Of a stretch of DNA of 64,000 nt, positions 9,345 through 19,263 are shown piece by piece. The stretch covers positions 62,001-126,000 of the forward strand of contig CAVPNY010000018.1 of NCBI GenBank assembly GCA_963706905.1. The letters are read 5' to 3'. Positions within the stretch are counted from its first letter, which is position 1. Every line of letters begins with the position of its first letter. This DNA is from CAVPNY01 sp963706905 (GTDB taxonomy: Bacteria > Chloroflexota > Anaerolineae > Anaerolineales > UBA4823). The position numbers and the translations under genes were made by a program. Under the pieces are notes generated by a model. The model was not told the DNA's origin, did not search any database, and worked only from the letters and a program-made list of their open reading frames with translations.

Positions 9345-10256
9345 ACGTTTCTCCTATGCCTGGTTCGTCAATTTGCTCGTAAACCTGAGTGACCGCCAGG
9401 CGGGTCAGGTTGCGTACCATTAATTTGCGATAGCGTGCGCTGCCGCGCACATCGTCGATCGGATTGCAGGCGTTCATGGCAGCCAGGGCAGCTTCAGCGA
9501 TCGTCGCTTCATTGATCGGTTTGTTTGCCAGGATCGTTTCAGCTTCTTCGGCCCTTAGCGGGACTGGCGCCACAGAGGCCAGGGCGATGCGGAAGCAGCA
9601 GCCGGAAGGCTTGCCGGGATCCGGGTAGCCGAAGACAGTCACGCCCACGATGGCCAGATCGCCAACTGCGTTGCGTCCCAGCTTGATATACTTGCCGGCG
9701 CTTCCCGGCGGGGGTAGTGGGAAAGCAACACTGGTGACGATATCACCTGCCTTGAGCGTGGTTTTTCCTGGACCCAGGAAGAATGTCGCCAGCGGTTCCT
9801 TGCGGAAACCGTCTACCCCGTGGACTGTCACGTATGCCGTCCAGCACCAGGCAGGAGCCGATCGTATCGCCAGCCGGGGAAGCATTGCAAATATTGCCGG
9901 CGATGGTCGCCCGGCTGCGCAACTGGTGGCTGGCCACTGCGCGGCAGGCTTCGACCAGCAGCGGGTAGTGTTCGGCGACCACGGGAGAAGCAATCACCCG
10001 GTTCATGTTGACCCCCGCGCCCACAGTCAGCCCGGTAGACCGGGTCAAAGCGCAGGTCGGCCGTCCCGTCCAGGTATTTTACGTCCACCAGATAGGCAGA
10101 AGGCCAGAAGCCATCCCGCATGCGGACGAATACATCGGTGCCGCCCAGGAAGGGGCGCGCCTGGCCGGCGTGTTCGGCCAGAAACTGGCTGGCTTCAGCC
10201 AGCGATCCTGGTTTGACATAATCAAATTCTGGCAGGCCTGGATGTGCATTGTTCAT
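9310..10256 (-). pseudogene. FAD-binding subunit of Mo-hydroxylase, copy A, at least two frameshifts
   Basis: A CoxM/XdhB-like FAD subunit of about 300 residues when frames are joined near 10040 and 9840. FARPFLGGTDVFV-type and ATIAGNICNASPAGDT FAD-binding segments are seen, followed by the C-terminal CO_deh_flav_C-like part ending near LAAMNACNPIDDVRGSARYR. The ATG at 10256 has GGAG 7 bases upstream and is the first gene of the cluster A operon. The annotated 3' end overlaps the FeS gene by 35 bases. A further indel could restore a stop (TAG) just before that gene. Intact paralogue: 22820-23704. Confidence 0.78.
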
Positions 10257-10673
10257 AAATTTACTCCATCTCTAGAGATTTTCGAGCTGTCTGACGAAAA
10301 AAAGGAAGTATAGCGAGATCATAATTATCCCATCGTTAGGGAATCCTGAACACGGATTGGCAAGAACTTCAGGCGCATATCGAGACAATCCCCTCTAAAT
10401 ATTGTGCGTGTTAATTGATTTTGCAAAAGGCCTGTCATCCGGACTACGTCAAAGAAAGCGTCATGGTTTATCCATGCGTAGTGATGAAAAATGGAAAAGG
10501 TAGCCGACAATCGGCAACCTGCTGTTTTGGCGTAGATCAGCCCAATTACGATTGCATGATTATTGTACGGTTTCTATGGGAAGATGTCAACTTTATGGAC
10601 GAAGATTGTCTTGGCTGTTAAAAGGGCATTTTTATACAAACAGATTGTCCAAACAGTATAAAATGGTATTGCA
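10257..10673. promoter_or_regulatory. divergent intergenic region, no gene recognised
   Basis: 417 bases separate the minus-strand cluster A operon from the plus-strand DUF2877 gene. I find no convincing coding sequence. The stretch is AT-richer than its surroundings. It contains a small GCCGA-CAA-TCGGC inverted repeat near 10502 and a TATAAAAT box at 10657-10664, only 10 bases before the DUF2877 ATG, so that transcript might be nearly leaderless. Both promoters should lie here. Confidence 0.45.
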
Positions 10674-11548
10674 ATGGATGATCTGATAATCAACGTTCCA
10701 GTGATTGGAGACAGAGCGGATCAAGCATTGAAGGAAGCCACACAAGGCCAGGTGATCGGTGCGCCTTCAAGTGGAGTTTCTTGCGCACGGAGACTGATCG
10801 GATATTGTTCCTTTCCTTGATGGCCTGGCACGGACCGCTAACGATTAACTTGTCTCCGGCAGATAGGCAAGCCTTCTCGGTTGATCTCCACGACCTCTTC
10901 CAGATCCAATCCGCTTCCATTTATTTCCCGGATAGCCGGACCTCATTCCAGTTCAGCCAGGCCGAGCGCTGGTTCCCGCCGTCCAGGCCGGATAGCAGGC
11001 TGGCTTTGTCCGAACGGAAGCAACGCTTTGAGAGGGTTGCCGGGCGAGTACGCTCTAGGCGAGATCCTGCCCTCCAGCTTAACGGGAAGCTCAATTCAAC
11101 GGCATCCCCTGAGCCGGCCGTGCTGCGTGCAGCCATATCAACCAGTCAGGTTACCCGGCTGATAGAAGCCCTGGTCGCTGGTCTGGGGCGTGGACCGGGG
11201 CTGACCCCGGCCGGCGATGACCTGGCCTTGGGCTTTCTGCTGGCGCTCAACCGCTGGGGAGACCTCCTGTGTCCAGGCCTGGTGCCCCAGCCTTTCAACC
11301 AGGCTTTAGTTGAAACTGCTTGCCGTCAAACTACCGCCCTGAGCGCCAACTTGATCGAGTGCACCGCTGCCGGGCAAGCCGATGAGCGCCTGGTGGCAGC
11401 CCTGGATGGGCTGGTTTCTGGCAACCTGGCGGAGGATCGCATCGTTGAATACTTGCTGGATTGGGGGCACACCTCCGGTGCATCCGCAATGGTGGGCATG
11501 GGATTAATTATAAACTTGGGGGAGGAAAGTATTGTTTGGTCGGTTTAG
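10674..11548 (+). pseudogene. DUF2877 protein, AllH/YlbF-like, single frameshift
   Basis: This encodes a DUF2877 protein resembling E. coli YlbF (AllH), third component of oxamate carbamoyltransferase. Diagnostic blocks are GRGPGLTPAGDDLALGFLL and, at the C terminus, WGHTSGASAMVGMG. The natural N terminus, VIGDRADQALKEATQGQVIGA from the ATG at 10674, is one frame off from the rest. Losing one base near 10764 (GCGCC-TTC) explains the break, because GA-xFKWSF continues the family pattern. Unrepaired, translation could only restart at TTG 10781 (255 residues). It is divergent from cluster A, which carries copy A of its presumed partners AllF and AllG. Cluster B has no copy. Confidence 0.8.
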
Positions 11549-11593
11549 TTATATGAAAACAGACATGGACTGACGTTCAAACGAGTGATCGGT

Positions 11594-11625
11594 TTAACGT
11601 GTTAACGTGTGAACGTTTTAACGGT
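11594..11625 (+). promoter_or_regulatory. four tandem 8-bp repeats, candidate response-regulator operator
   Basis: Four consecutive octamers, TTAACGTG, TTAACGTG, TGAACGTT and TTAACGGT, fill these 32 bases and end 14 bases before the regulator ATG. OmpR-family regulators bind direct repeats, so autoregulation is plausible. No -35/-10 pair could be assigned with confidence. Confidence 0.5.
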
Positions 11626-11639
11626 ATACTTTTCCCCGC

Positions 11640-12338
11640 ATGTCTAAATACATCTTGATTGTCGATGATGACGCCCTCATGCGGCGCAGCCTGGCTTTCA
11701 ACCTGGAGCAGGCCGGCTACCGGGCCTCCACCGCAGGCAGCGCGGAGGACGCCCTGGAGGTAGCCCGCCTGGAGCGACCTGATCTGGTGTTGTTGGATAT
11801 TGGCCTGCCCGGCATGGACGGCCTGGATGCTTTGCGCAACCTGAAGGAGCAGTTCGATCTGCCGGTGATCTTTGTCACCGCCCGGCGGCGGGAGCTGGAT
11901 GAAGTGGTTGGGCTGGAGTTGGGCGCTGACGACTACGTTACCAAGCCCTTTGACCTGGATGTGCTCCTGGCGCATATCAAAGCTGTGCTGCGCCGGGTGG
12001 AAGGTCCTTCCCGTCCACTGGCAGAAGCCACCCCTCTCCAGGTGGGGGATATTACCATCGATCCGCAGGCTCACACCGTTCAGGTCGAAGGTTGCCCGGT
12101 GGCGCTCTCGCCGCGTGAGTTTGATCTGCTGTATGCTTTTGCCTTGCAGCCTAACCGTGTCATCCCAACCGATGATCTGCTGGCGCGGGTGTGGGGGGCG
12201 GAATTTGTTGGGCAGCCGCAGGTGGTCTATGTGCATATCCGCTGGCTACGTGAAAAAATCGAAGCCGATCCAGATCACCCCCAGCGCATCCTGACCATGC
12301 GCGGCGTCGGCTATAAATTCCAGCCGCATGGGGAATAA
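11640..12338 (+). CDS. OmpR/PhoB-family response regulator
   Basis: A 232-residue regulator. An N-terminal receiver domain (1-120) has the acidic triad DDD at 9-11, phospho-acceptor Asp53 in LLLDIGLPGMDG and Lys in VTKPFD. A C-terminal winged-helix DNA-binding domain (about 130-230) includes LSPREFDLLYAF and the VYVHIRWLREKIE recognition helix, ending RGVGYKF. Its stop overlaps the kinase start (TAATG), so the pair is co-translated. Target genes are unknown; the neighbouring BMP importer and clusters A and B are candidates by position. The repeats immediately upstream suggest self-control. Confidence 0.95.
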   Translation: MSKYILIVDDDALMRRSLAFNLEQAGYRASTAGSAEDALEVARLERPDLVLLDIGLPGMDGLDALRNLKEQFDLPVIFVTARRRELDEVVGLELGADDYVTKPFDLDVLLAHIKAVLRRVEGPSRPLAEATPLQVGDITIDPQAHTVQVEGCPVALSPREFDLLYAFALQPNRVIPTDDLLARVWGAEFVGQPQVVYVHIRWLREKIEADPDHPQRILTMRGVGYKFQPHGE

Positions 12339-13753
12339 TGCTCAGCACCCTGCGAAACCGCCTGATCCTCAGCCATATCCTGCCAGTCCTGATCGTCATT
12401 CCACTGGCTGGCATCGCACTTTTTTACCTGATTGAAACCCAGTTTTTATTGCCGAATCTCGCCGATGACATCACTGCCGACGCCCGTTATCTGGCGGAAG
12501 TCAGCCGCGCTGACTTTGAGCTTTTCGGCAATCCCATCTTCGTTGCCAATCTTCTCAACCGGGTTCGCCTGGATCCAGCCATACAGGTGATGTTCCTTGA
12601 TCCACAAGGAGAGCTGCTCTACTCTTCCGATGTGGCTGATGCCTCAAAGTTTGATAGACGGTTGGAGCTTGATGGCCTGGATCAAGCCCTTGAGGGGGAA
12701 GAAGTTATCCAGACAAATTATTCTATCACCCGGCTGAGCGACTCACTAATTGATGTGATCACCCCGGTGCTGGACGATAACGACCAGGTGATCGGCCTGG
12801 TGCGGGTCAGTTACCAGAGTGCAGCTTTATTCGAGTTGCTTTCACAGCTTCGCGGATCGATCATCTGGGTATTAGTCCTGGGACTGGTTTTGGGGGCTTT
12901 GCTTGGTCTTGGGCTGGCGCTCAATCTTAGCCGTCCGATCCAGCGTGTCACGCATGCCATGTATGACCTGGCACAGGGCAAAACCAGTGAACCACTCCGG
13001 ATTCAAGGTCCACAGGAGATCCGCGAGCTGGCAACTGCGGTGAATTTCCTGGTCGATCGCCTGCGTAATCTGGAGAGCGCCCGCCGCCAGCTGTTGGCTA
13101 ACCTGGTACATGAGCTGGGCCGTCCACTGGGTGCTCTGCGTTCTGCTATCCAGGCGATCAGCAAAGGTGCTGGAGAGGATCCGCAGCTGCTCTCTGACCT
13201 GACAATCGGGATGGATGGAGAAGCCGCCCGCATGCAGAATATCCTCGAAGAGCTGGCTCATCTGCACGATCAGGTGCTCGGCTCGCTGGAGCTGCACTAC
13301 GAACCGATCGAGCTCGCCGGTTGGCTGCTACATACCTTGCTCCCCTGGCGCCAGGCAGCCCAGGAGAAGCACCTGACGTGGGAAGAATCCATCCGATCGG
13401 ATTTACCCACCATCTCTGCTGACCCGGATCGGCTGGCGCAGGTCATCGGGAATCTGGCCAGCAATGCTGTGCGTTACACGCCTGCTGGCGGACAGGTGTC
13501 GATCTCTGCAGGCGCAAAAGATGGAGGGGTGTGGGTCAAAGTCAGCGATACTGGTCCAGGAATTTCACTCGAAGATCAGGCCCGCATCTTTCTCCCCTTC
13601 TACCGCGGCGATCAGGGGCGGCGCATTAAGCAAGGTATGGGATTGGGGCTGAGTATCGCCAATGACCTGGCCAAAGCACATGGCGGGCGCATTGACGTTG
13701 AGAGCAGCCCTGGCACAGGCAGCCAGTTTACACTTTGGCTACCAACTGCTTAA
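12338..13753 (+). CDS. membrane sensor histidine kinase
   Basis: A 471-residue class I kinase. One membrane segment at about 9-32, an extracytoplasmic sensor region (about 33-172), and a second membrane segment at 173-196 are followed by HAMP (about 197-250). The dimerisation box NLVHELGRPLGAL carries phospho-acceptor His258. The ATPase domain has NLASNAVRYTP, DTGPGIS and GMGLGLSIANDLAKAHGG. The sensor part has no named domain. It is paired with the preceding OmpR-type regulator. A short degraded copy of its C terminus survives at 34527-34614 beside the HtrA gene. Confidence 0.95.
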   Translation: MLSTLRNRLILSHILPVLIVIPLAGIALFYLIETQFLLPNLADDITADARYLAEVSRADFELFGNPIFVANLLNRVRLDPAIQVMFLDPQGELLYSSDVADASKFDRRLELDGLDQALEGEEVIQTNYSITRLSDSLIDVITPVLDDNDQVIGLVRVSYQSAALFELLSQLRGSIIWVLVLGLVLGALLGLGLALNLSRPIQRVTHAMYDLAQGKTSEPLRIQGPQEIRELATAVNFLVDRLRNLESARRQLLANLVHELGRPLGALRSAIQAISKGAGEDPQLLSDLTIGMDGEAARMQNILEELAHLHDQVLGSLELHYEPIELAGWLLHTLLPWRQAAQEKHLTWEESIRSDLPTISADPDRLAQVIGNLASNAVRYTPAGGQVSISAGAKDGGVWVKVSDTGPGISLEDQARIFLPFYRGDQGRRIKQGMGLGLSIANDLAKAHGGRIDVESSPGTGSQFTLWLPTA

Positions 13754-13812
13754 TAAAAACGCCCAATCCGGTTGTGCATTTAGCATTTCTTATATGAAAC
13801 CTGAGATTGATT

Positions 13813-13837
13813 AGCCGCCCAAGCGCCTTGGGCGGCT
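13813..13837. terminator. perfect 11-bp hairpin between convergent genes
   Basis: AGCCGCCCAAG and CTTGGGCGGCT flank a 3-base loop, between the ends of the kinase gene (plus) and the permease gene (minus). A T tract is lacking on both sides, so it may act as a transcription barrier or 3'-end stabiliser for both mRNAs. Confidence 0.6.
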
Positions 13838-13895
13838 GACCTATCTGTAATAAAACCCAATATTGTTACACAGACCCCCTGCATTGGTCTTGTGC

Positions 13896-14771
13896 TCAAT
13901 CTTTTATATAAGGCTGCCCGAGTGCTTCAGGCCTGGCTGCCCCCCAGCGTGTGCGAAACCATTTGGTTGAGATGAACATCAGGACTCCCAGGGTGATGGC
14001 GAACGGCACAGTTCGCCAGATGTAGCGTGAAAGGATCCCCGGCAGAACCAGCTGTGGATTGAGCGAGAGCTGCCAGAGGACTCCGAAAAGCAAAGATCCT
14101 GCCAGCAGGATAAAAGGATTCCACATCGAGAAAAAGACCAGCGCCAGGGCGATGAATCCCCAGCCCATGATGGAGTTGTTACTCCAAACGGGATTGTAAT
14201 CCAGAGAGTAGATCGCGCCAGATAGTCCCATCAGCGCCCCGGCGATCACCACGCACAGGTAGCGCGTTTTCCCGACGTTTATACCCGATACTTCGGCCAC
14301 CGATGGGTTCTCGCCCACCGATCGGATGCGCAACCCCAGGCTGGTTTTGGAGAGCACAAACCAGGTGATCACCACCAGGATCAGGCCAAGGAAGAAGAAC
14401 GGGGAAAGGTTCAGCACGCTGGGGATGCGCTCCATGCCCAGAGGCCCAGCGTATGGGCTGCCGATATAGGCCGTCAGACCGAAACCCAGGATCCAGATCC
14501 CCATCCCGCTAACCACCTGGTCACCGCCCAGGGTGATCGAAAAGAAACCGTGCAGCAGGCCGAGCAGCGCGCCGACGGCGATGCCCACCAGGAAACCGAG
14601 CATGTAGCTGCCAGTGGTTTGGGCAGTGATGAAACCTAACGTGGCGCCAAACAGCATCACGCCCTCCACACCCACGTTGAGCACGCCAGACCGTTGCCCG
14701 ATCAGCTCGCCAAGCGCGGCAATGGTGAAGATCGTCGAAGTGTCGAGACTCCTAACCAGGAATTCCCACAT
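13896..14771 (-). CDS. BMP-family ABC transporter permease 2 (YufQ/NupQ-like)
   Basis: A 291-residue inner-membrane permease of the nucleoside/ribose type, with eight or more hydrophobic segments. It has the typical start FTIAALGELIGQRSGVLNVGVEG (read from residue 15) and the cytoplasmic EAA-like loop GENPSVAEVSGINV. The ATG at 14771 is chosen because AGGAGA lies 6 bases upstream. However, no stop codon separates it from the preceding permease: the frame is open from 15338 to 13896. Either the two permeases are fused here or an indel removed the stop. It partners with permease 1, the double ATPase and the BMP lipoprotein. Confidence 0.85.
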   Translation of the reverse strand: MWEFLVRSLDTSTIFTIAALGELIGQRSGVLNVGVEGVMLFGATLGFITAQTTGSYMLGFLVGIAVGALLGLLHGFFSITLGGDQVVSGMGIWILGFGLTAYIGSPYAGPLGMERIPSVLNLSPFFFLGLILVVITWFVLSKTSLGLRIRSVGENPSVAEVSGINVGKTRYLCVVIAGALMGLSGAIYSLDYNPVWSNNSIMGWGFIALALVFFSMWNPFILLAGSLLFGVLWQLSLNPQLVLPGILSRYIWRTVPFAITLGVLMFISTKWFRTRWGAARPEALGQPYIKD

Positions 14772-15883
14772 CGAGGCTCTCCTCTTGGGGATTTTCGCCC
14801 ACACAATCTGGTATCTATTGAAGAACTGGAACGCCACCAGGGTGATCATCAGCACACCCAACAGGGCATAGTCCACGCCGAAGCTCATATGTAATTGTCC
14901 CTGTACGAACCGGCCGCCGACCGACAGGCCTCCAAAGAGCAGCGCTACCGGCATGGCGGCTAGCGGATTGCCTAGGGAGATTAATCCGATGATGATCCCG
15001 TAGAACGCCAGGTCGCCAAAATAGCCGTAGTTGACCGGTATTTTGTACAGGCCGGGGACTGCCGCGAAATAATGGTAACCAGCCAAGCCGGCCAGCGTGC
15101 CGCCGATGATAAAGACCAGCAGTGGGATCTTGATAGTGCTTATCCCGGCATAACGGGCAGCGGTGGGCTTTTGACCATATGCTCGGATCTGGTAACCAAT
15201 CTTGGTCTTGGCGAACATATAATAGAGCAAGATGGCCAGGCCCACGGCGATAAATATCGTGAAGGGAATACCGCGGATCATGGGTGCGAAAATCGACTCT
15301 GGCAGTTCGAAGCCATCGCCCTCCCCTCCAGATCTCATAAATGGTCCACCTTTTTAATCGTGAACGATACCACCCAGAAGAACATAAAATTCAACATCAT
15401 TGTCACCACGATTTCATTAACGTTGAACCTGCCTTTCAAGAAACCCGCGATAGCGCCCAACACTGCTCCGCCCACGATTGCTCCAACCAGCATAAACGGG
15501 ATGAGTAATCCCGGAGAAGGATTGGAGCTGAACTCTTTCCCGCCAAAGGCGACTACCACAGCGAAAACGCTCAAAGCCCCGGCGTAGAGTTGCCCGGCCA
15601 CACCGATGTTCCACAGCCCCGCCCGATAAGGGATGATGAAAGCATAGGTACACAGTAGGATGAAAATAAAGCGATTTAGAGTAAGCGGCAACCCAAACGG
15701 GTTGGCAAAGGCATACGTAAAGATCTTCTGGTAAGCCTCCAGTGGATTGATCTTGGCCTGGATAAAGATAATGCTGAAAAGGACCAGGCCGATGACGATC
15801 GCCAGGATCGAAATGAAGGCTGCCCGCCAGCCAGTCAGAGAATAGCGTTTCTCGATCTTTAGTTGGTGATTGGCGATCCTCAT
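14772..15883 (-). CDS. BMP-family ABC transporter permease 1 (YufP/NupP-like), frameshifted
   Basis: The first permease of the importer. Residues 1-182 (from ATG 15883) contain the N-terminal membrane segments and the IPYRAGLWNIGVAGQLYAGAL motif. Near 15345 the frame changes; the continuation GPFMRSGGEGDGFELPES leads into the remaining membrane segments with the loop RAYGQKPTAARYAGI. A one-base indel there is the simplest explanation. The C terminus ends about at FNRYQIVWAKIPKRR, then the frame runs on into permease 2 without a stop. The start overlaps the ATPase stop (ATGA). It imports a nucleoside-like solute with the other three components. Confidence 0.82.
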
Positions 15884-17425
15884 GCTTCTTTGCCCTCCAG
15901 AATAATTCCTGCCATCATCGCTCCCACTACTTCTCTTTGAGCTGTCTCTCCCGGCAGGATCCCCATTATCTTGCCTTCATAGACTGGCGCCACCCAGTCG
16001 CTGAGTTCTAATACTTCATCGAGATCCTCAGAGATGAGCAACACGCCGGCCCCGTTCTTTTTAGCCTCGATCAGCTGGTTGCGCACAAACTCTGTTGCCC
16101 CGACATCCAATCCCTGAGTTGGCAGTCGGCGATCACCAGGCGTGGCCGCCGTGAGACACCCGGGCCAGGATGATCTTCTGCAGGTTGCCGCCTGAGAGGT
16201 TCTTGGCTTTGATTTCCGGACCGGGTGTGGCTACACTGTACTTCAGGATCAGATCATTGGTCAGTTGGCGTAATTTTTTATAATCCAGGTAAGCCCCCCG
16301 ATCATAGGCTTTATCGAAGTAGTAGTTCAGGGCGGTGTTTTCCACCAGGGAGAAATCGCCGATGGAACCCACTTCGTCGCGGTCGGCAGGGATATAACCC
16401 ATACCCATGCGCCAGCGCTCCAGGCTGGAGGCGTGGGTGATATCTTTTCCGTCCAGCAACACTTTGCCGCCCTCAGCCGGGCGTAATCCGGCCAGGACTT
16501 GCACCAGCTCTTGCTGACCGTTTCCAGAAATACCGGCGATGCCGAAGATCTCGCCTTCGCTGATCGTAAAGGAGGCGTTTTTTAGCGCCAGGACATCCTT
16601 GTCGCTGATCGCCGAAAGGTTTTCCACCTGTAAGATAGATTTCCCTTTCTCAACCTTGGTGCGCTGGATGCGGAAAATAACCTCCCGGCCTACCATGTCC
16701 CTGGCCAGGCTCTTTTCAGTAGCCTGGGCGGTTGGGATAGAGTTGACTACCCTGCCCTGCCGTAGGACCGTGATGCGGTGGCTGATCGCCAGCACAATGG
16801 GCAGCTTGTGGGTGATGAATGGCACGATCGCCAGGTGATCCTTCGCCATTGCCCGGACCGAGGCCAGCAGCTTCTCGGTCTCAACTGGCGCCAGGGCTGA
16901 AGTAGGTTCATCCAGGATCAGCACCTCCGTGCCGCGGTACAGCGCCTTGAGGATCTCGACTACCTGCTTTTCCCCTTCAGAAAGCTGCCAGACTTTGGCT
17001 TTCAGGTCAACATGGAAGTCGTATTTCTCGCAAAGCTCCTCAATCTCGTCTTCTGCCCGCTTGAGATTCAGGATCGTCCCGGCATGCGGGTGGCCCAGGA
17101 TAATGTTCTCGATCACGCTGTGAGCAGAAACCAGTTTGCGATTTTGGTGCACCATGCCGATGCCCATTCCGATGGCATCCAGCGGTGACCTGAACTTGAC
17201 CGGTTTACCGGCGATAAAGAGTTCACCCTCGTCCGGCTGGTACTGGCCGAACAGAATCTTCATCAGAGTGCTCTTTCCGGCGCCATTCTCTCCAAGTACT
17301 GCGTGGATCTCGCCAGCTTTAATCTCAAAATCGATCCGGTCATTGGCAACCACGCCCGGGAAACGCTTGGTGATCCCTTTTGCAGCGATGACCGTTTCGC
17401 CACGTTGTATGTCTCTGGTGAGCAC
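15880..17425 (-). CDS. BMP-family ABC importer double ATPase (YufO-like), two close frameshifts
   Basis: A tandem-ABC ATPase of about 515 residues. The first cassette has Walker A GENGAGKSTLMKIL, signature LSEGEKQ and Walker B LILDEPTSAL. The second has the degenerate loop GISGNGQQELVQVL, usual for this family, and signature LSGGNLQK. Just after LSGGNLQKIILAR the frame is lost, and it is regained at GLDVGATEFVRNQ, about 40 bases later. Two single-base indels near 16152 and 16130 would restore LARxLSRRPRLVIAD and PTQGLD. The protein energises permeases 1 and 2. It lies downstream of the BMP gene with a strong hairpin between. Confidence 0.85.
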
Positions 17426-17563
17426 TGTCTACACTCGCCTCTCTTGGACCCGCTAAAGCACTTTTGGCCTTCCATCGAAGGATGTCATTGATAAGCGCAA
17501 AGTCTCAATGCAAGGCCTGGGCATGCATCGCTTGCTTGGCATACACCCAGCCGCTGCGCAGAA

Positions 17564-17606
17564 TTTCGTGTTTGGTAGACGGCTTAGCCGCCTACCAAAC
17601 ACGAAA
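17564..17606 (-). promoter_or_regulatory. strong intercistronic hairpin after the binding-protein gene
   Basis: TTTCGTGTTTGGTAG (17564-17578) pairs perfectly with 17592-17606, with an inner CGGC/GCCG stem. It lies 34 bases beyond the BMP stop codon and before the ATPase gene, and lacks a T tract. Such stems commonly protect the binding-protein mRNA so that it is made in excess over the transporter. Confidence 0.65.
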
Positions 17607-17639
17607 CCTTATTATGAGATGGCTTGTTGCAGAGTATTT

Positions 17640-19010
17640 CTACTCCAGGATCTGCATGCCATCCAGGTCGAAGTTGAACTGGGAAAGCAGCCACACATCG
17701 GTCGGAGCTTCTCCTGCCGGTTTGACCTCGGTTCCTTTTTCTGGAATTGGCAGTTCCTCTAGCTCCAGCCCCGTCCCGTTGCTAACGAAGGCGTGCTCGG
17801 TGAATGGATCCCATTCGCCTGCCATCATTTGCTCGCGCCTTTGCGCAACCAGGTCGACGATCTCTTGTGGAATTAAGGGCAGCGCCTTGGGGCTGATCGC
17901 CTCGATCCCTACTTTGCCGTCGTTCATGATGTCAACCGCTGCTTCTTCGGTGCCATCCGCCAAGGTCATAGTTTGGTCCATGCCCAGGAACAGCAACGGC
18001 TCAGCCACAGGCTCTCCAGCCATGGTGCTTTCCAGGACCCTCTCAAAGAGCACTTCCCAACGTGTATCAAAGGACACCGCAACCGTATCGGTTGTCGACC
18101 AGCCGTACTCACCGACGATGTCCATGTCCTTGCCCACATACCAGATGCCCTTTTCTGTGGCAACATCTAGCGGGGATCCGGAATCAGTCTGTTGGGTAAT
18201 AACATCCACGTCATATTGGTCGACAAGCGTGGCAGCGATATCAGCCTCCTCGGGAGGGATAAACCAACCTCCAACATACTTCACGTAGACATTCACCTCT
18301 TTGCCAAGCAGCTCGGCAGCATCCATTACACCCAGGTAGAAACCAGCCGTGCGGCGGATGACCTGAACATTGGGGAATGCCGAGACGATGCCGATATTGC
18401 CGGTTTGGGTCAATGCCCCAGCGATCAGCCCTTCAAGGTATAGTGCTTGGTACTGCCTGGGGAAATATCGGATGAAATTTGTCTTGGTGGTTGGATCGCT
18501 GGCAACTACAGCCATGAAATTGACATCCGGGTACTTATCAGTAATATCTAACAAAGGCATCCCGACATGCTCCGTGTTTCCTACGACGATGTTAGCTCCT
18601 TCAGCGATCATCTCTTCCGCATACGGAACCACAAGATCGGGTCCGAGATCCTCGCGGTAGATATAGGTTACATTCGGATACTTTTCGACGATGCGCTTGG
18701 CGGCGCGATCTTGGGCTCCAGACCAAGTTGTACCCTCGATGACGCTAAAATGCAAGATCGCCAGGGTTACTTCCTTTGCGGGTGCCTCAGTCTCAGCCGG
18801 CGGTGCCTCTGTTTCAGCCGGGGGCGCTTCTGTTTCAGCCGGGGGCGCTTCGGTCGCAACAGGGGGCGCTTCGGTCGCTACCGGGGGTGCTTCTGTAACT
18901 TCTGCAGGCAGTGTTTCGGGCGTTGCCGGGGCGCACATGGTGGTTCCCATAACCATCACGGCAACGATCACAGAGTATACAATCACTCTTAATATTGATT
19001 TACCCTTCAT
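17640..19010 (-). CDS. BMP-family substrate-binding lipoprotein
   Basis: A 456-residue extracytoplasmic solute receptor. A signal peptide is followed by a lipobox-like MGTTMC with Cys26. A low-complexity linker repeats TEAPPVA/TEAPPAE about six times (residues 38-77). The BMP/TmpC/Med domain follows, with GAQDRAAKRIVEKYPNV, EGLIAGALT, NIGIVSAF and the substrate-lobe pieces SGSPLDVATEKGIWYVGKD. Family members bind purine nucleosides or related compounds. It is the first gene of the operon with the double ATPase and two permeases, and lies between catabolic clusters A and B, so it may feed them. The length is normal apart from the linker. Confidence 0.93.
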   Translation of the reverse strand: MKGKSILRVIVYSVIVAVMVMGTTMCAPATPETLPAEVTEAPPVATEAPPVATEAPPAETEAPPAETEAPPAETEAPAKEVTLAILHFSVIEGTTWSGAQDRAAKRIVEKYPNVTYIYREDLGPDLVVPYAEEMIAEGANIVVGNTEHVGMPLLDITDKYPDVNFMAVVASDPTTKTNFIRYFPRQYQALYLEGLIAGALTQTGNIGIVSAFPNVQVIRRTAGFYLGVMDAAELLGKEVNVYVKYVGGWFIPPEEADIAATLVDQYDVDVITQQTDSGSPLDVATEKGIWYVGKDMDIVGEYGWSTTDTVAVSFDTRWEVLFERVLESTMAGEPVAEPLLFLGMDQTMTLADGTEEAAVDIMNDGKVGIEAISPKALPLIPQEIVDLVAQRREQMMAGEWDPFTEHAFVSNGTGLELEELPIPEKGTEVKPAGEAPTDVWLLSQFNFDLDGMQILE

Positions 19011-19263
19011 CTCGATCCTCCTTGGTCACTGGTTGTTGGTTGCGACCCGGTCGGATAACCAATTACCGACCAGGTCATCTGCTCTTCCTAACCTGTGAAT
19101 TCATTGCCATGATGATGTTTTGATTGATTGAATTACGGGTTCCTGGCAATTTTGTGTGCATGTTTCACCTATCGACCATCGTCACTCTCCTTTCATTGCA
19201 GGGCAATTTATCAGAATGTCAAATCTCTGAGATATTTTCATTGACCGGGTATTATTTACCTCC
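19011..19263 (-). promoter_or_regulatory. intergenic region upstream of the BMP operon
   Basis: 253 bases without a recognisable gene, between the end of the coxG-like gene and the BMP start. It should hold the BMP operon promoter. GGAGGAT lies just upstream of the BMP ATG. I could not identify a convincing hexamer pair or operator. Confidence 0.35.

Noticed and set aside
10415..10621. Possible 68-residue plus-strand gene between clusters
   Set aside because: No ribosome site, unusual composition with many Cys/Met, no family likeness; treated as chance frame in a promoter region.
11577..12236. 219-residue minus-strand frame opposite the response regulator
   Set aside because: The plus-strand product has every receiver and winged-helix motif; the reverse frame is a shadow.
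18781..18900. Tandem DNA repeat as a possible CRISPR or minisatellite
   Set aside because: It encodes the TEAPP linker repeats of the BMP lipoprotein; units are contiguous and have no spacers.
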